Part shown: positions 23,536 through 35,565 of the stretch, in pieces
Layout of the letters: every line of letters begins with the position of its first letter
How positions within the stretch are numbered: position 1 is the first letter of the stretch
NCBI GenBank assembly: GCA_028023455.1
Contig: JAQFVV010000205.1
Location: 436,001 to 500,000 of the forward strand
DNA from: Epiperipatus broadwayi
Taxonomy: Eukaryota > Onychophora > Udeonychophora > Euonychophora > Peripatidae
DNA length: 64,000 bases
Direction of reading: 5' to 3'
Position numbers and translations under genes: made by a program
The notes under the pieces: model-generated
The model's database searches: none
What the model saw: the letters and a program-made list of their open reading frames with translations, nothing else
Told to the model about the DNA's origin: nothing

Positions 23536-24718
23536 CTACATCATCTGCAAAATCTAAATGACTTAAATACTCTCCATTTACTTTCACTCCTTTAGTTTCC
23601 CATTTTAATCCACAAAATACTTCTTGCAGCACTGCTATAAAGAGTTGTGGAGATATGGAGTCACCTTGTCTTACACCTTTCTCAATGTTGATTTTTCCAG
23701 TATCATTATGTAATCTAATAGTTGCTGTTGTATTTTTATAAATATTCTTTAAAATATGACAATATCCTGGATCTATACCTTGATGATCCAATGCTTTAAT
23801 CACTGAAGAAATGTGTATAGAATCAAATGCCTTTTCATAATCTACAAATCCAAAACATAAAGACAACTCATATTCATTTGTCCTTTCTATGACTTCTCTC
23901 AATACCTGGATATGATCTATTGTACTAAAACCACTTTTAAATCCAGCTTGTTCTCTTGGTTGGTGGAAATCCAAAGTTCTCTGTAGACGAGTTGTAATTA
24001 TCTTGGTAAAAATTTTATATAAAACTGATAAAAGGCTGATAGGTCTGTAATTTCTAATATCTTCTTTATCACCTTTTTTAAATATTAATATTATTACTGC
24101 ATTCTTCCAATCTTCCGGTACATCTTTATCATTTAGACATTTGGTATATAACTTTGCTAAAATTGTTTCTATTTTTTCACCTGCTTCTTTTAATATATCA
24201 ATTATAATTCCATCATTTCCTGGAGCCTTTCCTTTTTTCATACACTTAATTGCATGTCTCACTTCCTCATTTAAAATTCTGGGCAATTCAGAAGATGTAA
24301 TAGATATAGGAGGTACTTGTTCTTTATTACTATATAATTCTTGATAAAAATCTTCTACCAATTTCATGATGTCATCTCTCTTTTTAGTAATAATTCCATC
24401 TTTTTTTCTTATTGCAGATATAAATTTCCTACCAATACCAAAATGTTGTTTAACATTTTTGAGAGTTTTATTTTCTTCTACAGCTTTCCTTGCTATTTCA
24501 CAGTTATACTTTCTTATATCATTTTCAACTCTTTTCCATACCATTTTACAAAATTCGAGATATTCAATTCTTTTTAATACATCATTTTTGTATATCTTCA
24601 TATTCCTTCTTTTCTTGATAAATTCCCTAGTCTCAGTAGAAATTTTATTAGTCAATTGCTGCTTTTTTCTACCAGCTATGTTTGTTGCAGTTTTTAAAAG
24701 TGTATCAGTTATTTTCAT
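23519..24718 (-). pseudogene. RTE ORF2 reverse-transcriptase segment
   Basis: 399 open codons. Residues ~150-175 carry KKGKAPGNDGIIIDILKEA; ~205-250 carry WKNAVIILIFKKGDKED and NYRPISLLSVLYKIFTKII; ~262-302 carry AGFKSGFSTIDHI and the motif A stretch CFGFVDYEKAFDSI; ~352-365 carry GVRQGDSISPQLF; FADD is at ~391-394. These are the RT motifs of the RTE clade in order with catalytic aspartates present. The frame ends two residues after FADDVVVF by a one-base insertion in a T-run, so the protein would lack the thumb. Sequence is otherwise clean over almost 1.2 kb, which argues for youth or for an active relative nearby in the genome. Confidence 0.9.
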
Positions 24719-25071
24719 ATTAATTTCTTCAAATCTGTATCATGTTCAAAATCTCCTAACATTTGAAACCTATTTGTAAGTTCTAATTTAAATTCATTAG
24801 AATGTTTCTGAAGATTAGGAATATCAACTGTAAATATTGTTTTTCTTAATAATTTTTGTCTCTCTAGTTTTACATTAACACATAACTTACACCTTACTAA
24901 TCGATGATCACTTCCTGTGTTAAATTTATTAAGAATATTACAATCTTGAAATATGTATTTTCTGTTAGTCAAAATATAATCCAATTCTGCTGTACCTTCA
25001 TTTGGATGTTTCCATGTCCATTTCCTTTCAACATTTTTCTCAAAAAATGAATTCATTATACACACATACAA
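24715..25071 (-). pseudogene. RTE endonuclease C-terminal segment
   Basis: 118 open codons with the apurinic-endonuclease-type C-terminal signatures: KWTWKHPN, the LDYILTN strand and the SDHRLV motif (residues ~55-60), where Asp/His belong to the active site of this exonuclease-III-like fold. The first few residues after the Met do not look homologous, so the insertion point is near 25065. A frameshift after EHDTD separates it from the RT frame. Confidence 0.8.
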
Positions 25072-25116
25072 ATGTTATACAAGGCATTGCAGGGTATGGA
25101 AAATTTCGAATAGCCA

Positions 25117-25130
25117 CACTATGGTCGCCA
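25117..25130 (-). promoter_or_regulatory. Candidate primer-binding site of the LTR element
   Basis: The minus strand reads TGGCGACCATAGTG about 23 nt inside the 5' LTR end. TGG start and length suit a tRNA primer site, but the gap to the LTR is longer than usual (0-10 nt) and the matching tRNA is not identified. Confidence 0.35.
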
Positions 25131-25153
25131 GAATGCAGAAAAAAAAATTTAAC

Positions 25154-27212
25154 TGCGACAGTCAGATGATGTATGTTGGTTTAACCCAGTTCGAATACTA
25201 GGCGAAAGTACCTCGAGGCCACCCATACACGAGATATTAAATCAAGAATACTATGACCTCTACCCTATTCGCCTATTCTCGAGGCTAACTATGAACCAAC
25301 AGCATTATCTGAGACACGCATAAATTATTTTCTCATCCAGCCACAAAGCTTAGCATCAGAGGGAGACATGGATGGGAACACCTGCGAAGCTAAATAGTTA
25401 AATGTGTGTAAAAGTACTCTGAAATATGTGTTTTGCATGCCTAGATCATTGGAAAAGTAACAATAAAGCATTAAAATAAAATTAGAAAACTGAAGCTTTT
25501 TAGTTAAATAATAGATATTTAATTAATGACTTTAATATATGAATAATGATTTAATGGCCTCCGCTATTCCCCTAAATTAATGAAAACTAATTAGACAATG
25601 AAAATGGATTAAATGATATAATATTTTTGCGGTCTAAGTCTTTTCTTCCCAATTTTAATAAAATTGTCAACTCGAATCTCCTCGATAAAGTACAATAATA
25701 AAAATCTTTCACAAAGCATTTTCTAATTGCTTTGCGCTAAAAACAGACAGTTTAAAAATTATTTAAGATGTATATAGCTAAATCAGATATACGTAATAAG
25801 CTAATGGCAGACAAAAGAGGCGTTATCAAGGAGATCAAGTTGGAAAACAAAGGAAACTTACTCATATGGAATTTAGAAACATAAATGAAATTGGAAAGAG
25901 ATTTTAAATGACAAATTAACTTTTAACCTTAATTGCAATGGAATACAAAATATTTATACATGTTAGTAATGAAGAATAGCAAAGGAAAAAGGGTTAAATA
26001 TATATATAGATAGATGATCACGCAATATATATATATATAAGACTAGTCTATAAAAATGGTTACATAACAAATATAATTAAATACAACATTACAGAAATAT
26101 AATCCAATGAAGCAATTAAGAAGGTATGAACAAAAAAGGGGTAGAAAGTAAATAGTTCAATGGAGGAGAGATACAATTACCATCCTGGTTCCTTGGTCAT
26201 GTTCCCTCGACGATGTAGATTGATCCGTCCATTGATAGGTATTTGCCCGGACAAGAAAAGTGGAAATAAGTAGCATGCTTTTATGAAAAATCCTACAGAC
26301 ACAGCACAGAGTTCAGATTAATATGGAGTGGATACTATGGCATCTTGATGGTATTTAGGAACCTCGGCAATAGGCAAAGCTTTTTACCTAGCCAAGCATA
26401 GTAGAATCCATCAAATTCATATGACTTTTAGTTTGTAGCATGTTCAAACTTCTCCGTGATTTTGAAGACGACAGTTGTATAACTTTTTGGAATAAAATCT
26501 CAACAAGCAAAAGCAAAATCTGAAAGAGTTCTCCAAAGAGAAATCTGAATGCCAGCAAGAAAACTCTGAATAGCCTAGTCTTTTGTTCACTCTCCTATTT
26601 ATAACTTTTTTGTAAGCTACCCTCTATTGTTTGTATGATCTTAGATCTTGATAAGCCCACCCACATTCCTTTGTTTCAAGGTAACATTTTCTAAAAATAA
26701 CTTTTACTTTTTTATTCTAAATTTCTTTCTTTAAAGTTTGCATTTTATTAATTAAAAAAGAAAGAGAAAGCCATCTTTAATTTGCCTTGAATGGGCTAAC
26801 TAATTACAAACATACATTCTTTTAGAAAATGTTGGTGGGCTTATCTCAAAATAAATCATATGCCATATTTTAACAAGATTTTAACAAAAAAAAATATTAT
26901 TTCTTTTAATAATATAAGCATTTTATTTCAGCAGAATTTTGCATTAACTCATATATATATATGCTTGACGTATATATATGTTTGACTAATAGGTTTTACA
27001 CGTAATGTTTATTAACAGAAATCTAATCTTAGAACGGAATTTATTTAAAACAAAATATTTAACTGCAATACAAATTTAATAAACATAATTAATTTTAGCT
27101 TTAATGCAAAACCCTGCAGATATTGGACTATAAACTTAATTCAGGCCTACAATACTAATTAAGTTTATAGGAGGCTGTGAAGCATGGATTGGACTTCAGA
27201 TCCATTGCTTCA
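25154..27212 (-). repeat. 5' LTR (right copy) of the 13.7-27.2 kb element
   Basis: About 2.06 kb, nearly identical to 13716-15764. It differs by scattered substitutions, an 8-bp insertion near 26790 and small (AT)n length changes. Starts TG (25154) and ends CA (27212), followed by the ATAC duplication. Several of the differences are C/T or G/A, as expected for methylation decay. Confidence 0.85.
26595..26603 (-). promoter_or_regulatory. TATA box of the right (5') LTR
   Basis: TATAAATAG on the minus strand, identical to the left LTR. As the 5' LTR, this would be the promoter driving the element transcript leftward. Confidence 0.6.
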
Positions 27213-27216
27213 ATAC
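27213..27216. repeat. Target-site duplication ATAC (right)
   Basis: Second copy of the 4-bp duplication flanking the LTR element. Confidence 0.75.
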
Positions 27217-29720
27217 ATAAAACTATATCTGAAATCTTTTTAATAGGAAACTATGATTAATTTAAAAATATAAAATTCGTAAGGAGGATGATTATTTTTA
27301 AATAAGGAAGTGCTCAAAAAAATGAAAAAGAATAAGTGATAGATAAAAAAACAACTTTGAATCACAAAGTTATGTCTTCTTCCATCTGATACTTAAAAGC
27401 TACTAGAAAAAAAAAAAAACATATTTATCTGAGTCTTATTCATATGTATAATAGATCTCATAGGAAAAGGAAACGGTAATTCAAATAAGGAGTCATAAAA
27501 TAAGTAAAAAGAAGTAATAATAGCAAACTTATTCTTTACAAAGAAAGAAATGAAATAGAAATAAATAGTTATATGCATATGATTTCTGATGCTTACAAAA
27601 GCACTCCAAAGAAAATAACATGAGAGATAGATAAAATAATATCATTTCACTATTGTTTTTATATACGGACTTACTACATATATATATATATAAATTATAA
27701 AATGAAGGAATGAGTAGAGATATTTCTATATAATAATTAGAGGTATTTTTAGCAATAAAGTTGATAGATAATTATCAATTATTAATGACAACTCCAAGTT
27801 AAATATTCTTATTTCTTTTTGTTTATATCATAATTAATCGTTGAAAACATTTAAAGTCATATATACACACCCATGACAGAGAAATTATGCAATAAATTGA
27901 CAATGAGTCTGGTAAATACTTATGCATAATCAAATCTTTTACACTTGTAAAGTACATCAAATGAGCAGAGATTTCACATAAAATACCTGTATGGTAAGAG
28001 AGATTGTTGATGATGATCTTAAGCTAAGTGATAGCATAACATTTATTACAACCATAAAAAATTGCACAACAAATCTGAAGTTTTAACTGGTTACATATTT
28101 AATCATAAGGATATTTGTGTGTGTGTGTTGATATATGAAAAGGATTATATACATGGCTTTGTTCCTGACATTATGACAGCAAACGAAAAATAAAAGAAGC
28201 TTGATTTAATGTCAAAGTGAATATGTGAAGAGTCAAAGGGTGTAATGTTCAAAATAAAAAAAATGGTTTTCTTAAATCATTAACGATAAACTTCAAATAC
28301 GTATAGAAAGCATACTTGGGTATATGTAATTAATTTTGTTCTGTCAGTGTTTTTCATATTACTAATAATGACAAAGTATCAAAGTATTATATATATTGTG
28401 AAGATCAGATTGTTCCTATGAAATATGGCTTTAATTTCTCTGTACAATCTAATAAATTTAACCAAAAAATGGACTTATTAATAAAAAAAACTAATTTTTA
28501 TCCAATTTACCAAGATGTACAGTACTTCATTTGAAAAAGGAAATAAAACCGCAGGGAATGACGGTATTGATACATGCGTAGTGCATTCAGTTTATTTTAA
28601 AATGAAAGCAAAAAATTTATAATTTCAAACAATGAATGTGACAATCACGTGAAATATTATGATTGTACATAAATGAGTATTTACGTATGACAAAAACTAT
28701 TAAATATATGCTATTGAAATTTAAGACATTAGATAATATAAAATAAAAAACACTGTCTAAACTTAATTATTGTCATTTATTAATAAATAATAAAATCATT
28801 ATTAATATTAGAAAAGAATACACTCATAATTGATATAATTTTATTCTACAACAACTTATAACAAAAGTCTAGTATAATTGAAAAAAATATAAAGTTTTAA
28901 AAAAATAACTTCGATGTTGGACTGTCTGCAATAAAGTAAATAATTAGATTGATTGAGTATGGGATATCGGTACTCTAGAAAATTATTGAACTGAAAACAC
29001 CAGATATAGAAAGGTGAATGCTGGGTAAAAGGGAAGTGAAGGTAAGATGGCAGAATGTTAAGCTGAAAAATGAAGTAAGTAGTTTTAATATCTCAAAGTA
29101 AAAGATATTTAGAGGTTATTGATATCTGAGGAGAGCATCAGTTTAAAACATTGAATAGATACTAGCGTGTGGGAAAACATGAACTTTATCTAATGTGTAT
29201 AATCACAGAAAAGAGTGACATTTGTATTTTGGAATGAGACTGATATGAGTTAATCAGAGGCTATGATTTAAAGACCCTCTGGTGAAACACATTGTATATA
29301 ATTACTGTATTGAGAAATTGTAAATAAAACTGTTAAACTTATTTCCTAAATAACTATTTAATTGTGTGAAACTTATGTTGATGCGTATACAGCTGGTAAA
29401 TGGAGAATTGAAATATAGGATGACAAATTCTGTAGAAAGTGTCTTTTACCCCTCTATACAGCAGGATGGGGCAGTTGACTATAAAATTGCCGGTGAAAAA
29501 AGAGAGTAAAGAAAAAAGAAATATCTATGAATTGAAGTATTAGAATATCTAATTAGTAAATACATAAAGAACAAAAAGATGCAGTCAGGAAAATAATAGA
29601 AAAAATAAAATAGTGAATGATTAAAGGTATTGATTTGGTCAATTAAAAAGTGTGTAATAGTGTAAAAATACTGGAATACAAAATGGCAGTGTGTAGTAAT
29701 AATATCCATGTTTGATATAA
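27217..29720. other. AT-rich region, nothing firmly recognised
   Basis: No gene. A (TA)n tract near 27677-27692 and a (GT)n tract near 28115-28128. The segment 29130-29340 ends with TATA- and AATAAA-containing sequence upstream of the gag remnant and might be an old LTR, but no partner copy is visible. Confidence 0.4.
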
Positions 29721-29726
29721 AAGATA

Positions 29727-30330
29727 TGGCGACTTGGAAAGCATACGTGGAACACATAGAATGCTATATGCTAGCTAATAAAGTGGATGATAACAAACAA
29801 AAATAGTTATGCTGTTGCTGTTAGCAGAAAAAAACATGTTGCAAATTGTGAAACAGTTATATGAGCCAAAAACCCCAGAAGATATGGCATATGGAGTATT
29901 AAAAGAGAAGTTAAACATCTATTTCCACCAGGCAGCATCCAAATGGATATCTTGTCTGTGGTTTACCATGAGATGGCAATTATTGAGCGAACTCTATATT
30001 GACTACAATGTAGCACTAAGGGCACTTGCTAAGCAATGTCAATTTGGATCAGAAATAGAAAACATGCTACTGGACCAATTACTGTACGGAATGTTGGATC
30101 ACAACTTGAGAAAAACCTTGCTGAGTAAGCTGAACTTATAAAATAGCTCTAGCAAAATGCATGGCACATGAAGTAATTGGGAAGAAGTAGTGGATTTCCA
30201 GACATCAGTAAAAACAGAAAGAAATGTAATATCTGTATACAAAGCAGACGCTAATGGAAATTCAGTAAATGAAAAACTAATGCGTTAATGCTGTGGAATA
30301 AAGGCCACATAAAAAATTATAAAATAGAAC
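29727..30330 (+). pseudogene. Ty3-like Gag remnant
   Basis: From the ATG at 29727: MATWKAYVEHIECYMLANKV, the usual opening of a Ty3-type Gag capsid region. After a frameshift, the 110-codon open stretch 29809-30141 carries EKNMLQIVKQLYEPKTPED, VLKEKLNIYF and RALAKQCQFGSEIENMLLDQ, i.e. the capsid core followed by the segment normally ending in LRKTLL. Further frameshifts follow near 30138 (YKIALAKCMAHE) and a degenerate CCHC knuckle is visible near 30289-30325 (CCG.NKGHIKNY, last Cys lost). No protease or RT follows. It differs from the gag in the 13.7-27.2 kb element, so it is a second Ty3 lineage. Confidence 0.75.
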
Positions 30331-31124
30331 TATTAAACTATTTTAATAGAAAACAAACAGAATAAATATTTGAAGCTAATTACTGTGGAATGTGAATGGT
30401 AGTAATTAGAAGCCAGATTCTTATTGTCATTGTAAAAATGCAATAGTCAAATGCATTTACTTTTACAGTGGAATGATAGGAATTTATCAATGAATTCAAG
30501 CAATGAGAAGTTAATATAAATAGTACGTGCAACAAAAGAGCGCTGTCATCAGCTTTTCTCCACTCATCACATGCTGTTTTTGTTGCTATCATAAGGACCT
30601 TGAGAAAAGCTGAGGGAAAAGTGATCCTTGACTTTTTTGCAATGATGGAAGTGTCCCAGAACCTGTGCCTCTGAAGGTAAAAGATAGCCAGCTAGGGAAA
30701 ATGTTTATAGACTCACCGGTCTTTTATTATTTGTGTTTTCCTGAGAAGGCCCAATGAGGATCGTGTTTTAAGTACTGTTAGTATAAACTTTAGTATGAGG
30801 ATCGTGTTTTAAGTAGGTCCATCACTATTGCAGTGACAATATTTGTTTGCTTGGTGGTGATTATAGCATTAAAAATATAGAACTTTAAATAGAGGACTAA
30901 TTGTTAATGTGTGTATAAAAGAATTAATGAACGCTATTTAGTTAAATTTTAATTGATGTGTATATATATATAAATGTATTTATTCTTATTTAATAACGTT
31001 TTGCTTAATTAATAATTGTGTGATAATTGTTGATAGTCAGCCTCAAAGCTGAATACACAACATATGCTATAAAATTGTGACTGTTAACTAAAGAAGAAAT
31101 CTCAAAGAAGAGGAATTCATCAGC
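30331..31124. other. Unassigned stretch with a short direct repeat
   Basis: The 21-bp motif 'atgaggatcgtgttttaagt' plus one base occurs at 30754 and 30795. The somewhat GC-richer sequence 30535-30720 does not resemble any family I know. It could be the noncoding end of the Ty3 remnant. Confidence 0.4.
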
Positions 31125-31126
31125 GT

Positions 31127-31215
31127 AAAGATAGCTCAACGGAAAAAGATGTGCATGAGAAATAATTTGAACAATATGAAAGCCCCCCCCCCCCAAGAGT
31201 TCGAACTAGCCTACA
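31127..31215 (+). repeat. tRNA-derived SINE head with poly-C interruption
   Basis: A good box A, TAGCTCAACGG (31132-31142), is followed at 31198-31211 by a box-B-like AGTTCGAACTAGCC. A run of 12 C (31183-31194) lies between them. The fold around the boxes is not a complete tRNA, so a SINE or tRNA pseudogene is likelier than a functional tRNA. Confidence 0.5.
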
Positions 31216-33310
31216 AGATTGCAAAAGGCAAATACAAATGTGTCAAATTCAAACTTTAAAAACCTCTTTAAGTGAGAACGTTCATATTCAGTCATAAGTC
31301 AATTTGTATTTTTTAATGTTAATTTTAATCATATTTTAAAATTATTATTGTTGATATTTATGTCAGTATATATTAAATTGTTTATTTGAAGTGCAATAAT
31401 TTTTCTTTCTCTTCCATGTTATATGTATTGGTCATTAAAGTGATTATTAGAATTTACCATTTCAATTTATGGAGAGAATAATAAAATGAGTTGCGAATTT
31501 AAATTCATAGGTCAATTTAGACGGTTCATAATGGTGAATTTAAAATATTTCAAGTAGATTTTTAGGCTGATGTTTGCTAAAATAGAAATATGGGATACAC
31601 TAGTAATGTTAATTTTAAAAATGTAATAAGACAATTATTTAATTTATAAAATGAAAATTCTCGGTTTATACCATGTTTAAATTCTATTTTTATTAAATCA
31701 TCCGCTTAGTTAATATTTAAAGTTTTTTTGTACTCCTTATTCTAAGTTATAAACATTTATATTAATATACCGAAACCTGGATAATGTTTGTTTTGATGAC
31801 TCACACACACACACATATATATATATACGAGATGAATACACTCAATATATATAGTTAAACTAGATTATTTTTAGATTAACACGGTGAGCAGCCTAAGCGA
31901 ATGTTAATCGAATCTTAGTTTGACTAAGTAAGTATAAGTAGGATATTGGTAATGATGATTAATATTTATGTCACTTATATAATTGTTTCATATAAGATAT
32001 GTAGGTTGCATTTCCTGATCAATATATATCAAAATATTTCTGACGGGTTCACAATTAACTTTTATCCATATATACATATTCAAGTTTATTCTTATCTTAG
32101 TGCATCCTTCACGCTAGCTCAATTATATCATAACCATCCATTAAAGTTGATTGTTGATAAATATTGTACATATGAAATATATATATATGAGAGATGATGG
32201 GTCAACTGATAAGTGCGGTTTCAGCATGTTATGCATCTTGGGGTTATTTGTCTTTTATTGTAGCTTTGTATTATTTCAAAAAAATGTGTGGCAGTGTGGA
32301 GGTTGTTTAATACACCTATATCAGATCTAACTTTAATTAAATAATTAAATCTACCCAAATCAAAGCAACATTGCAATCTAGATAGATCAGTCAAGGCAGT
32401 GTCATATTCAAGTACTAGTTCTGGGATAGGAAAAGATAGATTAGTAGCAGAAAATGGAGAGCAAAATCCAGTCCATCAATGAAGAAAAACTCAGTGATAC
32501 TGAAGACAGACAACATTTATCTACATAAACACAAATAAGTCTGTCAAAGCTAAAAAAATACTTGGATAGTTTAGATGTTAGAGGTTAAGGATTTATGAAA
32601 TATTATATAATAGAAAATAAATGAATTACATTCTTCTCAAAAATAAAATATACAATAAACTCTGAAAGTGATGCTAAAAAATTAAATAAACTCACTGAAA
32701 GATTTGGTTAACAAGAATAACAAAAAAGTATGACACATGTAACTACTTATAATGTTTCTACAAATATAAAATAGAAAAATATAGAGAAGAGTTAAAAAAA
32801 AAAGATCATGATGCCAACCAAGAACTAAATAAAATAAACAAAGTATAACTTTTTTCTTTTTAAATAAAAGGACATATGACAGTGACAAAAGAAGATTGTG
32901 GTTCCAAATTTTATTGAAATAGCAGAATGTGGAAGAAAGGTAACTCTCAATGTGAATCATGAGTAATGAGGTGTTGGAAAATGTCTGCATTTTATGCCCT
33001 ATCAAATAATAATGAGATATAATGAAAAGATTTTGGGTAAAGATGAGTGAAAAAAAAATTAACTTATCCACTGGAATCTACAAAAATCTCATGGATATTC
33101 TACTTCGGACTAGAATAATTTTCAACATTCCCTTCAAAAGATATCAATTCAATATGAGCTTCTAATAAGAAGAACCACAAAGAAAAGAAAAATATTATTT
33201 TCTAATATATAAAGCTGGTCTATGTTTTATGATATTAAAATTTATATATGATATCATTCAAGACCAGTATAAAAATTACAGCTAAATCATGAGTCGGGTC
33301 TTATAAAAAA
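31216..33310. other. AT-rich region with a partial family A copy
   Basis: A (CA)n(TA)n run at about 31800-31826 and a partial family A body at 32195-32255 ('gggtcaactgataagtgc', 'tttcagcatg'). The remaining sequence (32430-33120) has broken plus-strand frames that I cannot assign. Confidence 0.4.
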
Positions 33311-33314
33311 ATAG

Positions 33315-33890
33315 TATGCCCCAGTAAAGAAATGACTGGTAATTGCTTCTCTCTCCAAAATATTACTGTAATGCCATCTATGAATCATTGCATGTGTTAT
33401 ATAACATAGTTTAGATATTCACTATAAAAAAATTAAAATGTGTAATGTGTTGAGATCATGAGTTTCATATGACATATGACAGTATGTTTAATACCTCAAC
33501 TAATGGTAAACAGTGCGCCAAGTGTGCCAACATTAAATTTTGTTTTAAATTGAACAAAACTGCTAGTTAAAATGATTAAAACTATATATAGCAATGAAAG
33601 CCATGCATTGATGTTTTCATGTAGTTTGCATGATTTCATGATGGCACAGAGAACATTGAAACTAATCCATAATAGTATGAATTGTAACTCATAATTCTGA
33701 TATAATAGCAGCTTAAAATTTGGGGAATAAATAGCTTAACAATGTTGCTGTCTAATACATACATTGATTTATAGATGGCAGTGTAGACAACTTGGAGGAA
33801 AAAACCTGTCAACTTTTCACTAGGTCTGATGCTTCTGTTACATTTGTGCGTTTGTTTTATGATTATTGCATTAAAAATCATCTAACAAGC
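33315..33890. repeat. Family C dispersed repeat
   Basis: Shares 'aacattaaattttgttttaa', 'atgccatctatgaatcattg' and 'agatggcagtgtagacaact'-like segments with 58440-58890 and 59580-60300, in the same order as far as can be seen by eye. No coding capacity recognised. Confidence 0.5.
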
Positions 33891-34184
33891 TAAAATAAAG
33901 CAGATACCCATTTATTAACCAATAGACAGGTAGATTGGTTTTGTGGACTACCTACCTAAAAATGAATATAAACTTGTCAGGAAAGTATCAAACTATGTGA
34001 AATATTTTTTGTATTCCACCCTGAAATCATAGACGATGAGACAGCTAACTGTTACTCTGAATTCTCCAATAAAAACAAACAATGTGTCAATGTTTGAACA
34101 CCTAGTGATAGATTGAGCAGTTAATACTTCCATTCAGTTTATTAAAGCCAAATTTTATATATTAGGTTATTCAGTTCCAACAAA

Positions 34185-34262
34185 GGGCCTCTTTGTGCTG
34201 AGGTAGTACATCTGTTTACTATGCCTATAACATGTGGTTTGAATCTAGACTAAGTTAATTTT
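34185..34262 (+). repeat. tRNA-like SINE head
   Basis: 'gtgctgaggtagtacatctg' works as a weak box A region and GTGGTTTGAATCTAG (about 34230-34245) as box B, about 40 nt apart. The 34260-34550 sequence that follows would be the SINE body; no second full copy is present here for comparison. Confidence 0.45.
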
Positions 34263-34559
34263 TTTAAGGGTCCTGGGATTTTTTTTTAGGTAGTTGTTTC
34301 ATAGCCAAACCAGCAAATAATCTAATATTGGTCAGGAAATGGGTATTCAGCGATCTTGGGTTAGTCGGTAAATCAAAGATATAAAAGTGCTTACACCAAC
34401 ATTCCCTGTCAAACAGCAAGGTTGATGAGTACTGTTTTCTCCTTCAGTCCTCTTCTATGAGAGTCTGTTGCAGAAACCCCTGACCTGCAAGAGAAAGTTT
34501 GAATTGTTCTATTTAAAATCGATCCTGGAACCCTCAACTACAAACCTGCCGCTAATTCT

Positions 34560-35310
34560 TATACTAAACCATATAGGGATGCGTTCCCCCTAATATCAAT
34601 GAATTAAAAATATTTTAATTGAACGTGTATGCTTTTTAATCAAGAGAATATATTTTCAAAAGTCAAATAATGGTCTCTAATCGGTAATCGGAGTTTTTGC
34701 CTCTTTCCTGGATTGAAAATGATCTCTCTAGCCAATTATTCTAGATTTATACAGTTGTCGATCATGTAGTGAAGATACGTTATAAAATATAAAATAAACT
34801 CAGCTCTTCCACGTAGTTACTTTCTAATTAACATAATAATTGTTTATCCTGCAGTGTTATTAGATGACTTTAAAACAATATCCCTTTAAGTACGGTTTCA
34901 TTAAGATTAATTAAATAATGATAACATAATACTCACAGCACTTAACTCGAGCTCCCATCCTGTTTATTTTAAGTTCTTCAGCGGTTGCTAAGTAAAACTG
35001 TTGGATTACAAACTATTTTATTCTTCCTCTGCTAAGGTGCATTTATAAAGTTGCATGACAATATAATTTTATCATTTATTAAATAGAAATTATATTTTTT
35101 TTAAAAAAATACAATGAACTGTACATTGCGTAATGTTTTTCAGTATAAATAAATAGCGCTTGGCTTCTCCATCTTCTCAACTTCCGGATGCTAAGGGAAG
35201 ATTTTTCTATCATGATTACCCTCTATTTTCAAGATACTAAATTATCATTAATTAACTGAATGACTCTCTAGAATAAACATGAAACAACTACCTACAAAAC
35301 ATATATGTGC
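34560..35310. other. AT-rich stretch, nothing recognised
   Basis: No coding pattern, tRNA box or shared repeat seen. Confidence 0.4.
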
Positions 35311-35317
35311 TTACAAA

Positions 35318-35375
35318 TCAGTTGGCTAAAATGATGTACAAGTTCCCGGGTTTGAACCTCAGACATGAACATAAC
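35318..35375 (+). repeat. tRNA-like SINE fragment
   Basis: 'cagttggctaaaatgatgta' followed by CCGGGTTTGAACCTC (35346-35360), a consensus-like box B. The 5' box is weak. Either strand could be read, since the box is nearly symmetric. Confidence 0.4.
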
Positions 35376-35565
35376 AGGTGGAAACTGCCACATTAAAAAG
35401 CTCATTGCATTTTTTTTTACTCTTAATGTAAAATAATGATTTTTAAATATGATTATGTTTAAGCATACTAGTATTGCTATACTAATAATTATAAGTTGGT
35501 TTCTAGTTTTATAAAAACAGGAGAATAAGTAAAGCACATTAGAAGCCTTTAAGATGTGGTCATGG

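Larger units (their letters stand above)
22778..25068 (-). mobile_element. RTE-type LINE, near-complete RT, partial endonuclease
   Basis: The best-preserved autonomous element sequence here. Minus-strand order: an endonuclease C-terminus (NSFFEKN, KWTWKHPN, ELDYILTN, NTGSDHRLVRCK; about 25060-24890), a linker, the full reverse transcriptase (24718-23519), then thumb, basic tail and a (GAT)n end at 22781-22790. Two single-base frameshifts break it: one near 24727, between the first two frames, and one near 23525 inside a T-run directly after FADDVVVF. The endonuclease lacks its N-terminal catalytic half, so the insertion is 5'-truncated. Flanking DNA is the interior of the LTR element, close to its 5' LTR. 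Confidence 0.9.
13712..27216 (-). mobile_element. LTR retrotransposon (Ty3-like derivative, minus strand), with nested RTE insertions
   Basis: Two direct repeats, 13716-15764 and 25154-27212, are nearly identical and differ mostly by single substitutions and a few short indels. Both begin TG and end CA. The sequence ATAC directly flanks the outer ends (13712-13715 and 27213-27216) as a 4-bp target-site duplication, which shows the two repeats inserted together. A TATA box in each repeat and the residual gag/integrase frame put the element on the minus strand, so the right repeat is the 5' LTR. The 9.4-kb internal region holds little recognisable coding: a gag-to-integrase fusion next to the 3' LTR, and two RTE LINEs inserted nearer the 5' LTR. 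The long LTRs and mostly noncoding interior resemble a large retrotransposon derivative (LARD) mobilised in trans; this is inference. Confidence 0.85.

Noticed and set aside
28515-28580. A plus-strand KTAGNDGID-like motif resembling the start of an RT domain
   Set aside because: Only about ten residues match, with no neighbouring RT motif on either side; likely chance.
32430-33120. Possible decayed coding region on the plus strand (KLKKYLDSLDVRG, SKIKYTINSESDAKK)
   Set aside because: Fragments cannot be tied to any family and stops are frequent; not enough to call a pseudogene.
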